A stretch of 64,000 bases of DNA from Mesocricetibacter intestinalis (GCF_004363295.1 NZ_SNYQ01000001.1:62001-126000); one strand, 5' to 3'. Counted from the first letter of the stretch, positions 1 to 9,393 are shown. Translations and numbers: made by a program. The notes: generated from the letters alone by a model not told the origin.

Positions 1-1491
1 TATTTGATAAACCACATCGAGCAGCGAGCCGTCGCGGTAGCGAACCAATGCCACCGGCTTATCGGTGAATTGGATCGGTTGCGGTTTTCCGGTCAGCAGA
101 TAAGCGCGCTGACAAAGTTGCTCAATATCCATTAGGGCGATACCGGCGGCAGTTAGGGCGGCAATGAGATCCTGTCGTTTCGGATTGACCGCAACGCCCT
201 GATCCGTCACCAATATATCGATATGTTCCCCCGGAGTTACGCAGGTAATCACTTTTTCCACTACCGTCGGAATCCGTCCGCGCAGCAGCGGTGCTACTAC
301 AATAGCCAGCTTGGCACAGGCCGCCGTATCGCAATGACCGCCGGAGGCGCCACGCAATATGCCGTCGGAACCGGTCAGTACGTTAACATTGAATGTCGTA
401 TCTATTTCCAAGGCGCTCAGGATAACGATATCCAGTTGTTCTACCGATGCGCCTTTCGAACTGTAGTTGGCGTACTGATTGGCGGATATTTCAATATGAT
501 TAGGATTGCGCGCCAGGGATTCGGCCGCCTGCAAATCAAAACTCTGCACATCGAGTAGCTTTTTTATCAGTCCGGCTTCATGTAGGCGCACCATACCTGC
601 GGTAATGCCGCCGAGGGCAAAGGAGGCGCAGATATTATCGCGCCGCATTTTATCTTGCAAAAAGCGGGTTACCGCCAATGCCGCGCCGCCGGAGCCGGTT
701 TGCAGGGAAAAGCCCGGCCGAAAATAGCCCGAAGCGAAGATAACCTGCGCACATTTTCTGGCGATTAGCAGTTCACGCGGATCCTTGCTTATCCGTGTGG
801 CCCCGCCGCCGATTTTTTGCGGATCACCCACCGCATCCACGGTTACGATGAAATCTACCTGATCCTGATTGATACTGGCGGGGTGCAACGGGTAAGGGGC
901 CACAAGTTCCGTCAGCAATACCACCTTATCGGCATATTCCGCATCTACGCGGGCATAGCCGAGCGAACCGCAGTTATTTTTACCGCCGTAGCCGTTTGCG
1001 TTACCGAAGGGGTCGCAACAGGGCACGCCGAGAAAAGCCACGTCGATTTTCAGTTCGCCGCTTTTAATTAAATGGACGCGTCCGCCGTGAGAATGAATAT
1101 TGACGGGTTCTTGTAGCAGACCGGCGGAAATTTCGTCCGCCAGTTTTCCGCGCAGGCCGGAAGAGTAAATTTTGCGAATCACCCCGTTTTTAATATGCTC
1201 AATCAGGGGAAAATGGCTGTCGATCAGAGAACTGGAAGCTAAGGTTAAGTTTTTGAAACCCATGGCGGCGATTTTGTTCATGACCTGATTAACGATAAAA
1301 TCACCGCCGCGAAAAGCATGATGAAAAGAAACGGTCATACCGTCTTGTAATCCGCTGCGGATAATCGCCTGTTCCAAATCGGCGCACAGTTTTCGGTTTT
1401 GGCTGCTATGTCGGCGGTTATTCTCTTTGGCTTGATGCCGATAGGCGGCGAGTTCGCCCCGGTATCTTGCAATACGTTCTTGTCGGCTCAT
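1..1491 (-). CDS. citF: citrate lyase alpha subunit (citrate CoA-transferase), 3' end outside window
   Basis: CitF transfers the acyl carrier protein thioester from acetyl to citrate in the citrate lyase complex, allowing CitE to cleave citryl-ACP to oxaloacetate and acetyl-ACP in the cytosol. The frame is open for 497 codons from ATG 1491 and leaves the window without a stop. Visible family signatures are GLQDGMTVSFHHAFRGGD near residue 50 and the closing PVALVRYRDGSLLDVVYQ. CitF proteins are about 500-510 residues, so only a few residues are missing. The start overlaps the citE stop by four bases (ATGA), indicating translational coupling as the last visible gene of citCDEF. citX and citG, needed for the prosthetic group, would be expected beyond the left edge. 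Confidence 0.95.
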   Translation of the reverse strand, partial: MSRQERIARYRGELAAYRHQAKENNRRHSSQNRKLCADLEQAIIRSGLQDGMTVSFHHAFRGGDFIVNQVMNKIAAMGFKNLTLASSSLIDSHFPLIEHIKNGVIRKIYSSGLRGKLADEISAGLLQEPVNIHSHGGRVHLIKSGELKIDVAFLGVPCCDPFGNANGYGGKNNCGSLGYARVDAEYADKVVLLTELVAPYPLHPASINQDQVDFIVTVDAVGDPQKIGGGATRISKDPRELLIARKCAQVIFASGYFRPGFSLQTGSGGAALAVTRFLQDKMRRDNICASFALGGITAGMVRLHEAGLIKKLLDVQSFDLQAAESLARNPNHIEISANQYANYSSKGASVEQLDIVILSALEIDTTFNVNVLTGSDGILRGASGGHCDTAACAKLAIVVAPLLRGRIPTVVEKVITCVTPGEHIDILVTDQGVAVNPKRQDLIAALTAAGIALMDIEQLCQRAYLLTGKPQPIQFTDKPVALVRYRDGSLLDVVYQI

Positions 1492-2381
1492 AAGTTTTCT
1501 CCTTCCTGTTCTTCCCTGATGCCGGATTTGGCGCGTTCAAGCAACATTTTGGCCCGTTCGATTACCGGAGCGTCAATCATTTTTCCGTTTAGCGAAACGA
1601 TACCCAGACCGCATTGTTCAGCTTCTTGCGCCGCCTCAATAATACGCCGTGCCTGTTCGACCTGTTGTTCCGTCGGTGCGAACAGATTGTGCAGTAATTC
1701 AATTTGGCGCGGATTGATCAGCGATTTACCGTCAAAGCCCAATTGCTTGATCAAGGCCGCTTCGCGCAAAAAGCCCGCATCGTTTTCGCTGTCGGAATAA
1801 ACCGTATCAAAGGCTTGGATCCCCGCCGCTCTGGCCGCCTGCAATATGCTGCAGCGGGCAAACAATAATTCCGTACCCTGCGGCGAACGCTCGGTTTTTA
1901 AATTGCGTACATAGTCTTCCGCCCCTAAGGCTATACCCATTAGCCGTTTTGAGGCCGTTGCGATCTGATTGGCCTGAGTTATTCCGAGGGGGGATTCGAT
2001 GGCGGCGAGTATTGCGGTGGTTCCGGGGCTACGACCGCAGGCCAGCTCAATTTCGCTGATGGCATTATCCATATCTATTACATCTCGGGCGGTTTCCGTT
2101 TTCGGCATACGGATAATATCGACCCCGGCGCGTATGATTGTGTGCAGATCTGCCATGCCGAATTCAGAATCCAGCGGATTCACTCTGACTATAGATTCCC
2201 TTTCCCGATAGAATGGATGCTGTAGCGCATGGGCTACCAATAGGCGGGCGCTGTCTTTTTCCTGTAGGGCTACCGCATCTTCCAGATCAAATATAATCGC
2301 ATCGGCGGGATAGATAAAACTATTGCTTACCATGGCGGCATTGGCACCGGGGACGAAAAGTAGGCTTCTTCTTAGTTTCAT
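1488..2381 (-). CDS. citE: citrate lyase beta subunit (citryl-ACP lyase)
   Basis: CitE cleaves (3S)-citryl-ACP into oxaloacetate and acetyl-ACP. The 297-residue protein belongs to the HpcH/HpaI aldolase TIM-barrel family and opens with [17 protein letters not shown], the usual start. The metal-binding [13 protein letters not shown] segment lies near residue 31, and the AAIESPLGI and [10 protein letters not shown] segments are those expected of the family. Length matches other CitE proteins (about 290-300). It overlaps citD upstream and citF downstream by four bases each, so three complex subunits are made from one coupled message. Confidence 0.95.
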   Translation of the reverse strand: MKLRRSLLFVPGANAAMVSNSFIYPADAIIFDLEDAVALQEKDSARLLVAHALQHPFYRERESIVRVNPLDSEFGMADLHTIIRAGVDIIRMPKTETARDVIDMDNAISEIELACGRSPGTTAILAAIESPLGITQANQIATASKRLMGIALGAEDYVRNLKTERSPQGTELLFARCSILQAARAAGIQAFDTVYSDSENDAGFLREAALIKQLGFDGKSLINPRQIELLHNLFAPTEQQVEQARRIIEAAQEAEQCGLGIVSLNGKMIDAPVIERAKMLLERAKSGIREEQEGENL

Positions 2382-2665
2382 ATAATATTCTCCCAGTTTA
2401 CAGGCTGTGCGCTGGCGCGTAGCAGAGCCGCTTTGAGCCGCGCACGCAGTACGCAGTCCAGCGCTCCTTTATCCTCGATGATGATATGTGCGCTATCGAC
2501 AGCGAGCTGTTTCAGTACTTGTTCGACCGTATTCAAAATATCTGCACCGAATTGCTTGCCGACCACACTGTTGATTTCAATCTCGGTTACGGCGGCGGGC
2601 GCAACTTGGATTAAGGCATCACTCGATTCCAGAGAGCCTGCGGCTGCGGGGCGTATTATTTTCAT
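2378..2665 (-). CDS. citD: citrate lyase acyl carrier protein (gamma subunit)
   Basis: CitD carries the phosphoribosyl-dephospho-CoA prosthetic group that holds the acetyl or citryl thioester during citrate cleavage. The 95-residue protein starts [18 protein letters not shown]; the serine in GSLESSD corresponds to the modified serine of the family. [16 protein letters not shown] near residue 65 is the conserved C-terminal segment. Its start lies 47 bases inside the 3' end of citC, in another frame; the match of the N-terminus to known CitD supports this ATG despite the long overlap. Confidence 0.93.
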   Translation of the reverse strand: MKIIRPAAAGSLESSDALIQVAPAAVTEIEINSVVGKQFGADILNTVEQVLKQLAVDSAHIIIEDKGALDCVLRARLKAALLRASAQPVNWENII

Positions 2666-3674
2666 GGGATAGTCCTTTATCTTGAAGAAAACGAAGGGTG
2701 TGAGCGGGTACTAAAGTTTCCAGCCGATGCCAGTTTTTAGTCCTGAAAAGGGCACGCACCTGAGAGGCTGAAATAGCTGCTTTGTCATGCTCTTTCCTTT
2801 TGATTTCAATAACTTCTATCGGCGGAGCGGCTATCGGTGCCTGTGCTAGCCAATAGCTCATACTGCGGTTATATTGTGCGGTTAGGGGGCATAGGGGTTC
2901 CGAGCCGACAAAACGTCGGGTAATTCCCAGAGCTGGCGCAATATAATGGCGAAAAAGATATAGATCGATCTCCGGATAGGATTGTTCAGCGATATGAGTG
3001 TCTTTCAGAAAGTAAGTGGGGAAGGTGGCTTTGGAAATTATATAATCGGAACCGGCATGTAGGCTGATATTGCTAAGATCGGCGATACCCTGCTCAACCA
3101 GACGGAAGCGCTCTCTGTAGGAAAAGGGCGGCGCCTCCTCTTGTAGAATAAAAAGATGCAGATGATCGCAATATTCTTGCGCCTGTTCGATTAGGTAACG
3201 GTGCCCCAGAGTGAAAGGATTGGCATTCATGACAATTGCACCGATATGCCGACCCTTGACTTTTAGTGAGCGCCAGTATTCGCATTGTTTATGCAGGCGC
3301 GAAGCGCTGTTTTCCATAAGGATTACATGGGGACGGGCGGTTGCCAGAGTGAAAAAGCCGCATTGGTAAAATTGTTGCTCGTATTCCGGTTTGGTAAATA
3401 CGAAGAGTTGCGGATAGCCCAGTTCGTAAGCCAGTTTAATGAGTTCCCCGACCAGCCTTAAAGCCAGTCCCGTATGGCGCAGTTCGGAACGTACGGCAAC
3501 ACATTTGATGATTTTAGGCGCTATGCCGCCACAGGCAAGAATATGCCCCTCTTCATCGTAGGCGACGATAAAAGACAATATATTGCGATCCATGCTCAGT
3601 TCGTTTTGTGCAAGAAAATCTTTAATCCTGAGATATTCCTTTTCCTGACATCTGTCAATGCGTCCGAGTTGCAT
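2619..3674 (-). CDS. citC: [citrate (pro-3S)-lyase] ligase
   Basis: CitC acetylates the prosthetic thiol of CitD using acetate and ATP, switching citrate lyase on. The 351-residue protein has an N-terminal GNAT-like region (about residues 1-110, with [19 protein letters not shown]) and a C-terminal nucleotidyltransferase domain beginning at [20 protein letters not shown], where TLGH is the HxGH-type nucleotide-binding motif. It is the first gene of citCDEF. Its last 47 bases overlap citD. The 339-base region before it separates it from divergent artP and should hold the cit promoter; no citAB regulator genes are in the window. Confidence 0.93.
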   Translation of the reverse strand: MQLGRIDRCQEKEYLRIKDFLAQNELSMDRNILSFIVAYDEEGHILACGGIAPKIIKCVAVRSELRHTGLALRLVGELIKLAYELGYPQLFVFTKPEYEQQFYQCGFFTLATARPHVILMENSASRLHKQCEYWRSLKVKGRHIGAIVMNANPFTLGHRYLIEQAQEYCDHLHLFILQEEAPPFSYRERFRLVEQGIADLSNISLHAGSDYIISKATFPTYFLKDTHIAEQSYPEIDLYLFRHYIAPALGITRRFVGSEPLCPLTAQYNRSMSYWLAQAPIAAPPIEVIEIKRKEHDKAAISASQVRALFRTKNWHRLETLVPAHTLRFLQDKGLSHENNTPRSRRLSGIE

Positions 3675-3927
3675 AATTAATAAGTCCGTTTAGCCTTGTA
3701 GCTTTTTCATTCTAGTTAAGATAATGCTTAATTTCTAGTAAAAAAATGCCGATTATCTCTAATAAAAGGCTTTTTTCCTTCTATTAACATTTTGCAGGAT
3801 ATCTATGATTAAGGCTTAACTTTCCATTAAAAAATTTTTACAAGCCGATAGCTTTTCTAACAAAAAATCCATACACGAATTTTTTGCTGTATTATTTTGG
3901 GAGGGAGGAGGGGGTAAAATTTTTATT

Positions 3928-3956
3928 TTGCCAGAATAAACTTGTTATTGCATAAT
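3928..3956 (+). promoter_or_regulatory. predicted artP promoter (-35 TTGCCA, 17 bp, -10 CATAAT)
   Basis: TTGCCA at 3928-3933 and CATAAT at 3951-3956 are separated by exactly 17 bp, a good sigma-70 layout. The -10 lies inside the first ARG-like box, so ArgR binding would cover the polymerase site and repress artPIQM. The function is inferred from position. Confidence 0.55.
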
Positions 3957-3964
3957 TATGCAAA
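3947..3964 (+). promoter_or_regulatory. ARG box 1 (ArgR operator) before artP
   Basis: The 18-bp site attgcataattatgcaaa contains a perfect 16-bp palindrome, TTGCATAA/TTATGCAA (3948-3963). It fits the ArgR consensus wnTGAATwwwwATTCAnw, with TGCAT half-sites in place of TGAAT. Confidence 0.7.
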
Positions 3965-3967
3965 AAA

Positions 3968-3985
3968 TACTAATATTATTTCAGT
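3968..3985 (+). promoter_or_regulatory. ARG box 2 (weaker) before artP
   Basis: The site tactaatattatttcagt begins exactly 3 bp after box 1, the spacing usual between paired ARG boxes bound by one ArgR hexamer. The right half (TTTCA) fits better than the left. Its phasing with box 1 is the main support. Confidence 0.5.
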
Positions 3986-4013
3986 TTTTAAGACCAGAGA
4001 TATGTAATCAAAT

Positions 4014-4748
4014 ATGACCATTTGTGTTAAGAATTTAAATTTTTTCTACGGTTCGTCGCAGGCGTTGTTCGACATTAATATCAGCGCAGACGACAGTGAT
4101 ACCGTTGTTCTGCTCGGGCCGAGCGGTGCGGGGAAAAGTACTCTGATTCGCACCTTGAATCTGTTGGAAATGCCCACTTCCGGCGAACTGGATATTGTGA
4201 ATAATAAATTTGACCTGGCACAGCCCATCGATGCCGGAAAAATTCGTCGTCTGCGACAAGATGTGGGCATGGTGTTTCAGCAGTATAATCTGTGGCCGCA
4301 CTTTACCGTATTGGAAAATTTACTGGAAGCGCCGATGAAAATTCTGGGTACGGATAAACAAAGCGCGCAGGCTCAGGCGATGGAATTGTTGAGCCGCTTG
4401 AGGCTGGAAGAATATGCGGACCGTTTCCCGCTACAGTTGTCCGGCGGTCAGCAGCAGCGTGTGGCTATTGCCAGAGCCTTAATGATGAAACCTAAGGTGT
4501 TGTTATTTGACGAACCCACCGCCGCATTGGATCCGGAAATTACCGCACAGATCGTTTCTATTATTCAGGAATTACAGCAAACCGGAATTACGCAGGTTAT
4601 CGTAACCCACGAGGTCGGTGTTGCGCGTAAGGTCGCCACCAAGGTGGTGTATATGGAGCAGGGGCATATTGTGGAAACTGGCGATGCCAATTGCTTTGAT
4701 AACCCTCAGACCGAACAGTTTAAACAATATTTATCTCATTCCGAGTAA
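4014..4748 (+). CDS. artP: arginine ABC transporter ATP-binding protein ArtP
   Basis: ArtP is the cytoplasmic ATPase that powers arginine uptake through ArtQM. The 244-residue protein has Walker [10 protein letters not shown] (about residue 34), the Q-loop segment [13 protein letters not shown], the signature [15 protein letters not shown] and Walker [13 protein letters not shown], all intact. Length matches E. coli ArtP (242). It is first in the order artP-artI-artQ-artM, as in E. coli. The tandem ARG boxes upstream point to arginine repression. Confidence 0.93.
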   Translation: MTICVKNLNFFYGSSQALFDINISADDSDTVVLLGPSGAGKSTLIRTLNLLEMPTSGELDIVNNKFDLAQPIDAGKIRRLRQDVGMVFQQYNLWPHFTVLENLLEAPMKILGTDKQSAQAQAMELLSRLRLEEYADRFPLQLSGGQQQRVAIARALMMKPKVLLFDEPTAALDPEITAQIVSIIQELQQTGITQVIVTHEVGVARKVATKVVYMEQGHIVETGDANCFDNPQTEQFKQYLSHSE

Positions 4749-4758
4749 GGACATTATT

Positions 4759-5481
4759 ATGAAAAAATTACTTGTAACCGCATTATTGGCAGGCAGCGCT
4801 TTTTCCGTTCAGGCGCAGGACATTACCTTTGCCATGGAACCAAGCTACCCCCCCTTCGAATTAACCAATGAGAAAGGGGAAATCATCGGTTTTGACGTAG
4901 ATGTCGCCAATGCGATCTGTAAAGAGATTCAGGCTACCTGCCATTTTAAAAGTCAGGCCTTTGATGCTTTGATTCCAAGTTTGAAAGCCAAACGGATCGA
5001 CGCTTCCATCTCCGCTATTGATATTACCGAAGCCCGAGCCAAACAGGTTGCTTTCAGCGATGCTTACTATGACAGTTCGGCCAGTTTTATTGCGGTGAAA
5101 GGCAAGGCGGATCTGAACAGTGCGAAGAATATCGGGGTACAGAACGGAACCACTTTCCAGCAATATGTGGTTGCCGAAGCAAAACAATATGCACCTAAGT
5201 CCTACGCTTCTCTGCAGGATGCGATTTTAGATTTGAAAAACGGCCGTATCGATATTATTTTCGGCGATACCGCAGTGTTGGCGGATATGCTGAATAAAGA
5301 ACCGGAACTGACCTTTGTCGGCGATAAGGTAACCGATAAAAAATATTTCGGTAACGGTTTAGGCATTGCGGTGAACAAATCCAACAAAGCTTTGCTGGAA
5401 AATCTGAATAAAGGCCTCAGCACCATTAAGGCGAACGGTGAGTATCAGAAAATCTACGATAAATGGATGACAGCAAAATAA
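4759..5481 (+). CDS. artI: periplasmic arginine-binding protein ArtI
   Basis: ArtI is the periplasmic solute-binding protein that delivers arginine to the ArtQM permease. The start at 4759 is preceded by GAGTAAGGA and gives a typical signal peptide, [20 protein letters not shown], cut before [15 protein letters not shown] longer frame to 4618 would place the signal peptide internally and overlap artP, so it is rejected. The mature protein (about 220 residues) shows the family segments [26 protein letters not shown] and [12 protein letters not shown] of family 3 polar amino acid binding proteins. Confidence 0.92.
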   Translation: MKKLLVTALLAGSAFSVQAQDITFAMEPSYPPFELTNEKGEIIGFDVDVANAICKEIQATCHFKSQAFDALIPSLKAKRIDASISAIDITEARAKQVAFSDAYYDSSASFIAVKGKADLNSAKNIGVQNGTTFQQYVVAEAKQYAPKSYASLQDAILDLKNGRIDIIFGDTAVLADMLNKEPELTFVGDKVTDKKYFGNGLGIAVNKSNKALLENLNKGLSTIKANGEYQKIYDKWMTAK

Positions 5482-5487
5482 TCCATT

Positions 5488-6159
5488 ATGTTTTTTGATT
5501 ATCTTCCTTTAATGTATACCGCAACCCTGATGACTTTGGGGTTAGCGGTTTGTTCATTGATTGTCGGCCTGCTTTTGTCCATGCTTTTCGTGGTACTGGA
5601 AACGGCGAAATGGCGCTGTATCAGTAAACCGACATCAGTTTTGGTTACGCTGCTGCGCGGTCTGCCGGAAATTATCGTGGTTTTGCTGATTTATTTCGGT
5701 TCGACCGAACTGGTAGAGATGCTAACCGGCGAATATATTGAATTTAGTGCCTTCGGTTGCGGTGTTGCGGCATTGGCGCTGATTTTTTCCGCCTACGCCT
5801 CCCAGTCTTTACGCGGTGCCATTCAAGCTATTGCAATTGGTCAGTGGGAAAGCGGTGCGGCTTTGGGATTAAGTCGCAGCCATACTTTTTTACGTATTAT
5901 TTTACCCCAAGTCTGGCGGCATGCATTGCCGGGATTAAGTAACCAATGGCTAGTGCTGCTAAAGGATACGGCGCTGGTTTCTTTAATCGGGGTAAATGAT
6001 CTGATGCGTCAGACCGAATTAATCAATACCAATACTCACCAGCCTTTTACCTGGTACGGCTTGGCGGCTTTACTCTATTTGGCGGTTACCCTGATTAGTC
6101 AGTTCCTAATCCGTAAACTGGAGCGACGTTTTACCCGTTTTGAACGAGGAGGGAAATAA
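5488..6159 (+). CDS. artQ: arginine ABC transporter permease ArtQ
   Basis: ArtQ is one of the two inner-membrane subunits of the arginine importer. The 223-residue protein is strongly hydrophobic, with about five membrane segments. It has the permease EAA loop [20 protein letters not shown] (about residues 124-143), which contacts the ATPase. It begins 6 bp after artI and its stop shares one base with the artM start (TAATG), so expression should be coupled. Confidence 0.9.
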   Translation: MFFDYLPLMYTATLMTLGLAVCSLIVGLLLSMLFVVLETAKWRCISKPTSVLVTLLRGLPEIIVVLLIYFGSTELVEMLTGEYIEFSAFGCGVAALALIFSAYASQSLRGAIQAIAIGQWESGAALGLSRSHTFLRIILPQVWRHALPGLSNQWLVLLKDTALVSLIGVNDLMRQTELINTNTHQPFTWYGLAALLYLAVTLISQFLIRKLERRFTRFERGGK

Positions 6160-6842
6160 TGTTTCAGGATTATTTTCATACCATTGCCCAGGGGATTCCA
6201 ACCAGCTTGGGACTAACCGCCGTTTCCTTGTGTGCGGCTTTTCTGTTGGCATTGTTACTTACCTTCGGCCTTTCCATGGATAACCGCTGGTTGAAAAGAT
6301 TGATTAATCTGTATTTAACCCTGTTTACCGGCACACCGCTGCTAGTGCAGTTTTTTCTGATCTATAGCGGTCCGGGACAATTTCAATGGTTGGTTCAGAG
6401 CCCGCTTTGGTCATTATTTTCCAATGCCTGGTTTTGCGCCGCATTAACTCTGACTTTAAACAGTGCGGCTTATTCGACCCAGCTGTTCCACGGGGCGGTG
6501 AAAGCCATTCCGAAAGGGCAATGGGAAAGCTGTGCGGCGCTGGGATTAAGCCGTCTGCAAACCCTGAAAATACTGATTCCTTATGCCTTGAAACGGGCGT
6601 TACCCTCTTACAGTAATGAAATTATTTTGGTATTTAAAGGGACTTCATTGGTTTCGATTATTACGATTCTGGATATTATGGGTTATGCTCGGCAGTTATA
6701 CGGTACGGAATACGACGCCATTACCATTTACAGCATTGCCGGCGCTATTTACCTGTTGATTACCGGTATTGCCACCCTGCTACTGCGCCGTCTGGAGCAT
6801 AAAGTATTGGCTTTCGAACGCCCGGCGGAACAAACGGCTTAA
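6159..6842 (+). CDS. artM: arginine ABC transporter permease ArtM
   Basis: ArtM pairs with ArtQ to form the translocation path. The 227-residue protein has about five hydrophobic segments, the early TLFTGTPLLVQFFLIYSG stretch typical of polar amino acid permeases, and the EAA loop ESCAALGLSRLQTLKILIPY. It is the last operon gene; a strong intrinsic terminator follows 16 bp after the stop. Confidence 0.9.
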   Translation: MFQDYFHTIAQGIPTSLGLTAVSLCAAFLLALLLTFGLSMDNRWLKRLINLYLTLFTGTPLLVQFFLIYSGPGQFQWLVQSPLWSLFSNAWFCAALTLTLNSAAYSTQLFHGAVKAIPKGQWESCAALGLSRLQTLKILIPYALKRALPSYSNEIILVFKGTSLVSIITILDIMGYARQLYGTEYDAITIYSIAGAIYLLITGIATLLLRRLEHKVLAFERPAEQTA

Positions 6843-6857
6843 TTTGCCCGTAATTAT

Positions 6858-6897
6858 AAACAGGTGAAATAATTTATTTTATTTCACCTGTTTTTTA
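6858..6897 (+). terminator. intrinsic terminator of artPIQM
   Basis: A perfect 15-bp stem (6858-6872 with 6879-6893) with a 6-base loop runs directly into a T-rich tract. The A-rich left foot means it may also work on the opposite strand. Confidence 0.85.
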
Positions 6898-6927
6898 TTT
6901 GTCGCTAGAGCTTGTATTGTCTATAAC

Positions 6928-6963
6928 AATACACACCAGTTTTCCTGATTTCTGGTGTGTATT
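6928..6963. repeat. 12-bp perfect inverted repeat without T-tract
   Basis: AATACACACCAG (6928-6939) pairs perfectly with CTGGTGTGTATT (6952-6963) around a 12-base loop. The following bases (CCTTGGA) are not T-rich, so it is not an ordinary intrinsic terminator. Its role is unknown; it lies 30 bases past the artM terminator. Confidence 0.6.
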
Positions 6964-7065
6964 CCTTGGATAGGCACCATTTTTTAGTTTTTCTGGTTTT
7001 ATGCCGTTTTTTTAATTAAGTGTTGTGTAAGCGCCGGCATAATGTCGAAAAAATCGTTTTTTTCG

Positions 7066-7074
7066 ACCGCACTT
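7066..7074 (-). repeat. DNA uptake signal sequence
   Basis: ACCGCACTT is the complement of the Pasteurellaceae uptake core AAGTGCGGT. It is flanked by TTTTTTCG, the usual T-rich side of the extended motif. Confidence 0.85.
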
Positions 7075-7085
7075 TACTAAAGGGC

Positions 7086-7103
7086 CAGTCATCAAACTGT
7101 CAT
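7086..7103 (+). promoter_or_regulatory. Pho box upstream of alkaline phosphatase
   Basis: CAGTCAT-caaa-CTGTCAT has two 7-bp repeats with a 4-bp spacer, the PhoB-binding layout (consensus CTGTCAT-N4-CTGTCAY). Only the second base of the first repeat deviates. Confidence 0.75.
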
Positions 7104-7113
7104 AATTATTGCA

Positions 7114-7119
7114 TATACT
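7114..7119 (+). promoter_or_regulatory. -10 element TATACT of the PhoB-dependent promoter
   Basis: TATACT starts after exactly 10 bases from the end of the Pho box, which takes the place of a -35. The same spacing recurs at the two other Pho-box promoters of the window. Confidence 0.6.
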
Positions 7120-7169
7120 CTTTTGCAGTTTTACATCGGGGTTGACCTGTATAAAGGAGAAAGAGAAAT

Positions 7170-8909
7170 ATGAAATATCGTTATCTGGTTTCATTGATGG
7201 CGGCGGCGTTACCCTTAGCGGGAATGGCGCAGAATGTGATTTATCCGATTGATCGTGCCACCATGCCGGAAGGCGGAAAGTTCGACTTTAAAGTGGAGTT
7301 TGATCAGGTAATTACGCAAGACAGTGCGCAGATTCTGATTAACGGAAAAAATTATCAGGAAGTTCTGGGCGGCAAAACCGAATTTGTTGCCGATGAAGAG
7401 GGGAAAGCGGTATCCGCCCTTTGGGTACGTGATGCGAGCCTTAAGCAGGCCGGCGACTATAAAGTGGATGTTACGCTCAACGGTCAGAAAACCGAAGTAA
7501 CCTGGCAGGTTTATGCCACGCCGCAGGTGCGTAAAGCCAAAAATGTAATTTTGTTTATTGGCGACGGCTTGTCCGTAGCGCATCGTACCGGAGCGCGAGT
7601 GTTGTCCAAAGGGATTGCGGAGGGTAAAGCTAAGGGAAAATTGGCGATAGACAGCCTGCCTTATATGGGATTTATCGGCACCTCCAGTACGGATTCCATC
7701 GCGACGGACAGTGCCAATACGATGAGCGCCTATATGACCGGGCATAAGTCCGCGGTTAATGCCTTAGGTGTTTATGCCGGCCGTTCCGAAGATAATTTCA
7801 ATCATCCGAAGCAGGAAACCTTAGGGGAATTACTCAAACGCCGTACTAAAATGTCGGTCGGGATTGTTTCCGATGCGGAACTGCAGGACGCCACTCCGGC
7901 GGCAGTGGTTGCCCATACCCGTCGTCGCGCCGAAAAAGCGGCTATTACCGAAATGTTTTATCAGTTGAAACCGGAAGTGATGTTAGGCGGCGGAGCGGCT
8001 TATTTCTTACCGCAAACTACACCGGGTTCGAAACGTAAAGACGAGAAAAACTTTATCGATTTGTTTAAAGCCGATGGTTATCGTTTGGTAACTAATGCGC
8101 AGGAATTAAAAGAAGCGGGTAAAGACAGCGGTAAACTGCTCGGACTGTTTAATACCGGCAATATGGATACGGTGCTGGATCGTCGTTTTCTGAATAACGG
8201 GGTAACCAAAAAATTCCCGGATCAGCCGGATCAGCCGGATCTGACCGAAATGACCAAAACCGCGCTGGACGTCTTATCACAGAATCAGGACGGTTTTTTC
8301 CTGATGGTCGAATCCGCATTAATCGACAAAGCTTCGCACCCGCTCGACTGGGAACGGGCCATGGCCAGTACCATTATGCTTGATCAGTCCGTGGCAATCG
8401 CCAAAGAGTTCGCCGAAAAACATCCGGATACTCTAATTATCGTTACCGGCGACCACACCCACGGTATTTCCATTATCGGAACGGTGGATGATAACAAACC
8501 GGGCGATAGTATGCGCGAGAAGGTTGGTGTATATCAACATGCCGGCTGGCCGGATTATAAGGACGAAAACGGCGACGGCTATCCGGATAAATGGGATGTG
8601 GATAAACGCTTAGCGGTATTTTTCGCCTCTTTCCCGGATTACTACGAAACCTTCCGTCCGAAAATGGATAAGCAATTCGTACCTGCGGTGAAGAATGAGA
8701 ATAATCAGTATGTGGCCAATCAAGCCTATAAGGATATTCCGGGAGCTGTATTACGCGAAGGTAATTTGCCGAAAGATAACGATACCGGTGTACATTCCGT
8801 GGACGATATGATCGTTCAGGCAATAGGACCGGGGGCAGAGGAAATTCGCGGATATATGGAAAACTCCGATTTGTTTAAAGTGATTGTAGATGCTTTAGCG
8901 GTGAAATAA
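7170..8909 (+). CDS. periplasmic alkaline phosphatase (PhoA/PF00245 superfamily)
   Basis: This should be a secreted metal-dependent phosphomonoesterase releasing phosphate in the periplasm. The 579-residue product starts with a signal peptide (MKYRYLVSLMAAALPLAGMAQ). Residues 25-110 look like an added beta-rich domain absent from the E. coli enzyme (471 residues). The catalytic part begins at KNVILFIGDGLSVAHRTGA, with the metal-binding Asp. TDSANTMSAYMTGHKS carries the nucleophilic Ser in the DSA context, and ESALIDKASHPLDW and TGDHTHG supply further metal ligands. GAGGAGAAAGAGAAAT forms a strong ribosome site before ATG 7170. The Pho box upstream implies induction by phosphate starvation. 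It overlaps the next gene by one base. Confidence 0.9.
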   Translation: MKYRYLVSLMAAALPLAGMAQNVIYPIDRATMPEGGKFDFKVEFDQVITQDSAQILINGKNYQEVLGGKTEFVADEEGKAVSALWVRDASLKQAGDYKVDVTLNGQKTEVTWQVYATPQVRKAKNVILFIGDGLSVAHRTGARVLSKGIAEGKAKGKLAIDSLPYMGFIGTSSTDSIATDSANTMSAYMTGHKSAVNALGVYAGRSEDNFNHPKQETLGELLKRRTKMSVGIVSDAELQDATPAAVVAHTRRRAEKAAITEMFYQLKPEVMLGGGAAYFLPQTTPGSKRKDEKNFIDLFKADGYRLVTNAQELKEAGKDSGKLLGLFNTGNMDTVLDRRFLNNGVTKKFPDQPDQPDLTEMTKTALDVLSQNQDGFFLMVESALIDKASHPLDWERAMASTIMLDQSVAIAKEFAEKHPDTLIIVTGDHTHGISIIGTVDDNKPGDSMREKVGVYQHAGWPDYKDENGDGYPDKWDVDKRLAVFFASFPDYYETFRPKMDKQFVPAVKNENNQYVANQAYKDIPGAVLREGNLPKDNDTGVHSVDDMIVQAIGPGAEEIRGYMENSDLFKVIVDALAVK

Positions 8910-9379
8910 TGGGGAAAAAAACTCTGCTAAAAATAACCGCTCTTTTTAGCTTAAACGGCCCGGTTTATCTGGGCTGTTTATTGCTATTGTTGGCAGTCCC
9001 TTCAATGGCGGACAATAGGTTGGATTTTGAGCAGCTCTATGGCAAATTTTCCGTTACCGGACTGGAGTTCAGTAACAAGGTGAAAACCATGGCCGGGAAA
9101 CAGGTGGTGATGCGCGGTTTTATGGCTCCGCCCTTAAAGGCGGAATCGCAGTTTTTCGTGCTGACCAAAACCCCCATGGCCCTTTGTCCGTTCTGTTCTT
9201 CCGATGCGGATTGGCCGGAGGATATTCTGGTGGTCTATCTGCAAGAGCGCCAGACCTTTGTGCAATATAACGCCGCCATTGAAGTGGAAGGCCGGTTGGA
9301 ATACGGCTCCTGGACCGATCCCGAAACAGGTTTTGTCAGCCAACTGCGGTTGCGTAATGCGGTTTTCCGCCCCTTATAA
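8909..9379 (+). CDS. small exported protein with CPFC motif, coupled to alkaline phosphatase and ABC genes
   Basis: This 156-residue protein has an N-terminal hydrophobic segment (about residues 18-33, GPVYLGCLLLLLAVPSMA) consistent with export or membrane anchoring. Conserved-looking features are VVMRGFMAPPL, LCPFCSSDADWPEDI with two cysteines in CPFC, and a beta-rich C-terminus. Its ATG shares a base with the phosphatase stop (TAATG), and the ATPase gene follows after 14 bp, so it belongs to the four-gene unit. I do not recognise a characterised function. The cysteines and neighbours fit metal handling or envelope protein assembly, but that is inference. Confidence 0.75.
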   Translation: MGKKTLLKITALFSLNGPVYLGCLLLLLAVPSMADNRLDFEQLYGKFSVTGLEFSNKVKTMAGKQVVMRGFMAPPLKAESQFFVLTKTPMALCPFCSSDADWPEDILVVYLQERQTFVQYNAAIEVEGRLEYGSWTDPETGFVSQLRLRNAVFRPL

Positions 9380-9393
9380 GCGGAACAGAAATC

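Larger units (their letters stand above)
3675..4013. other. citC/artP divergent intergenic region
   Basis: This 339-base AT-rich gap separates the divergent citC and artP genes. The artP half holds a promoter and two ARG-like boxes, listed separately. The citC-proximal half (3675-3900) is rich in A/T tracts and contains TCTAGT-type repeats around 3711 and 3736. I could not assign a cit promoter or regulator site with confidence. Confidence 0.6.
6898..7085. other. artM / alkaline phosphatase intergenic region
   Basis: This is the non-coding stretch between the artM terminator and the phosphatase promoter. It holds a 12-bp hairpin at 6928-6963 and one uptake word at 7066. No ORF with coding character is seen. 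Confidence 0.6.
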
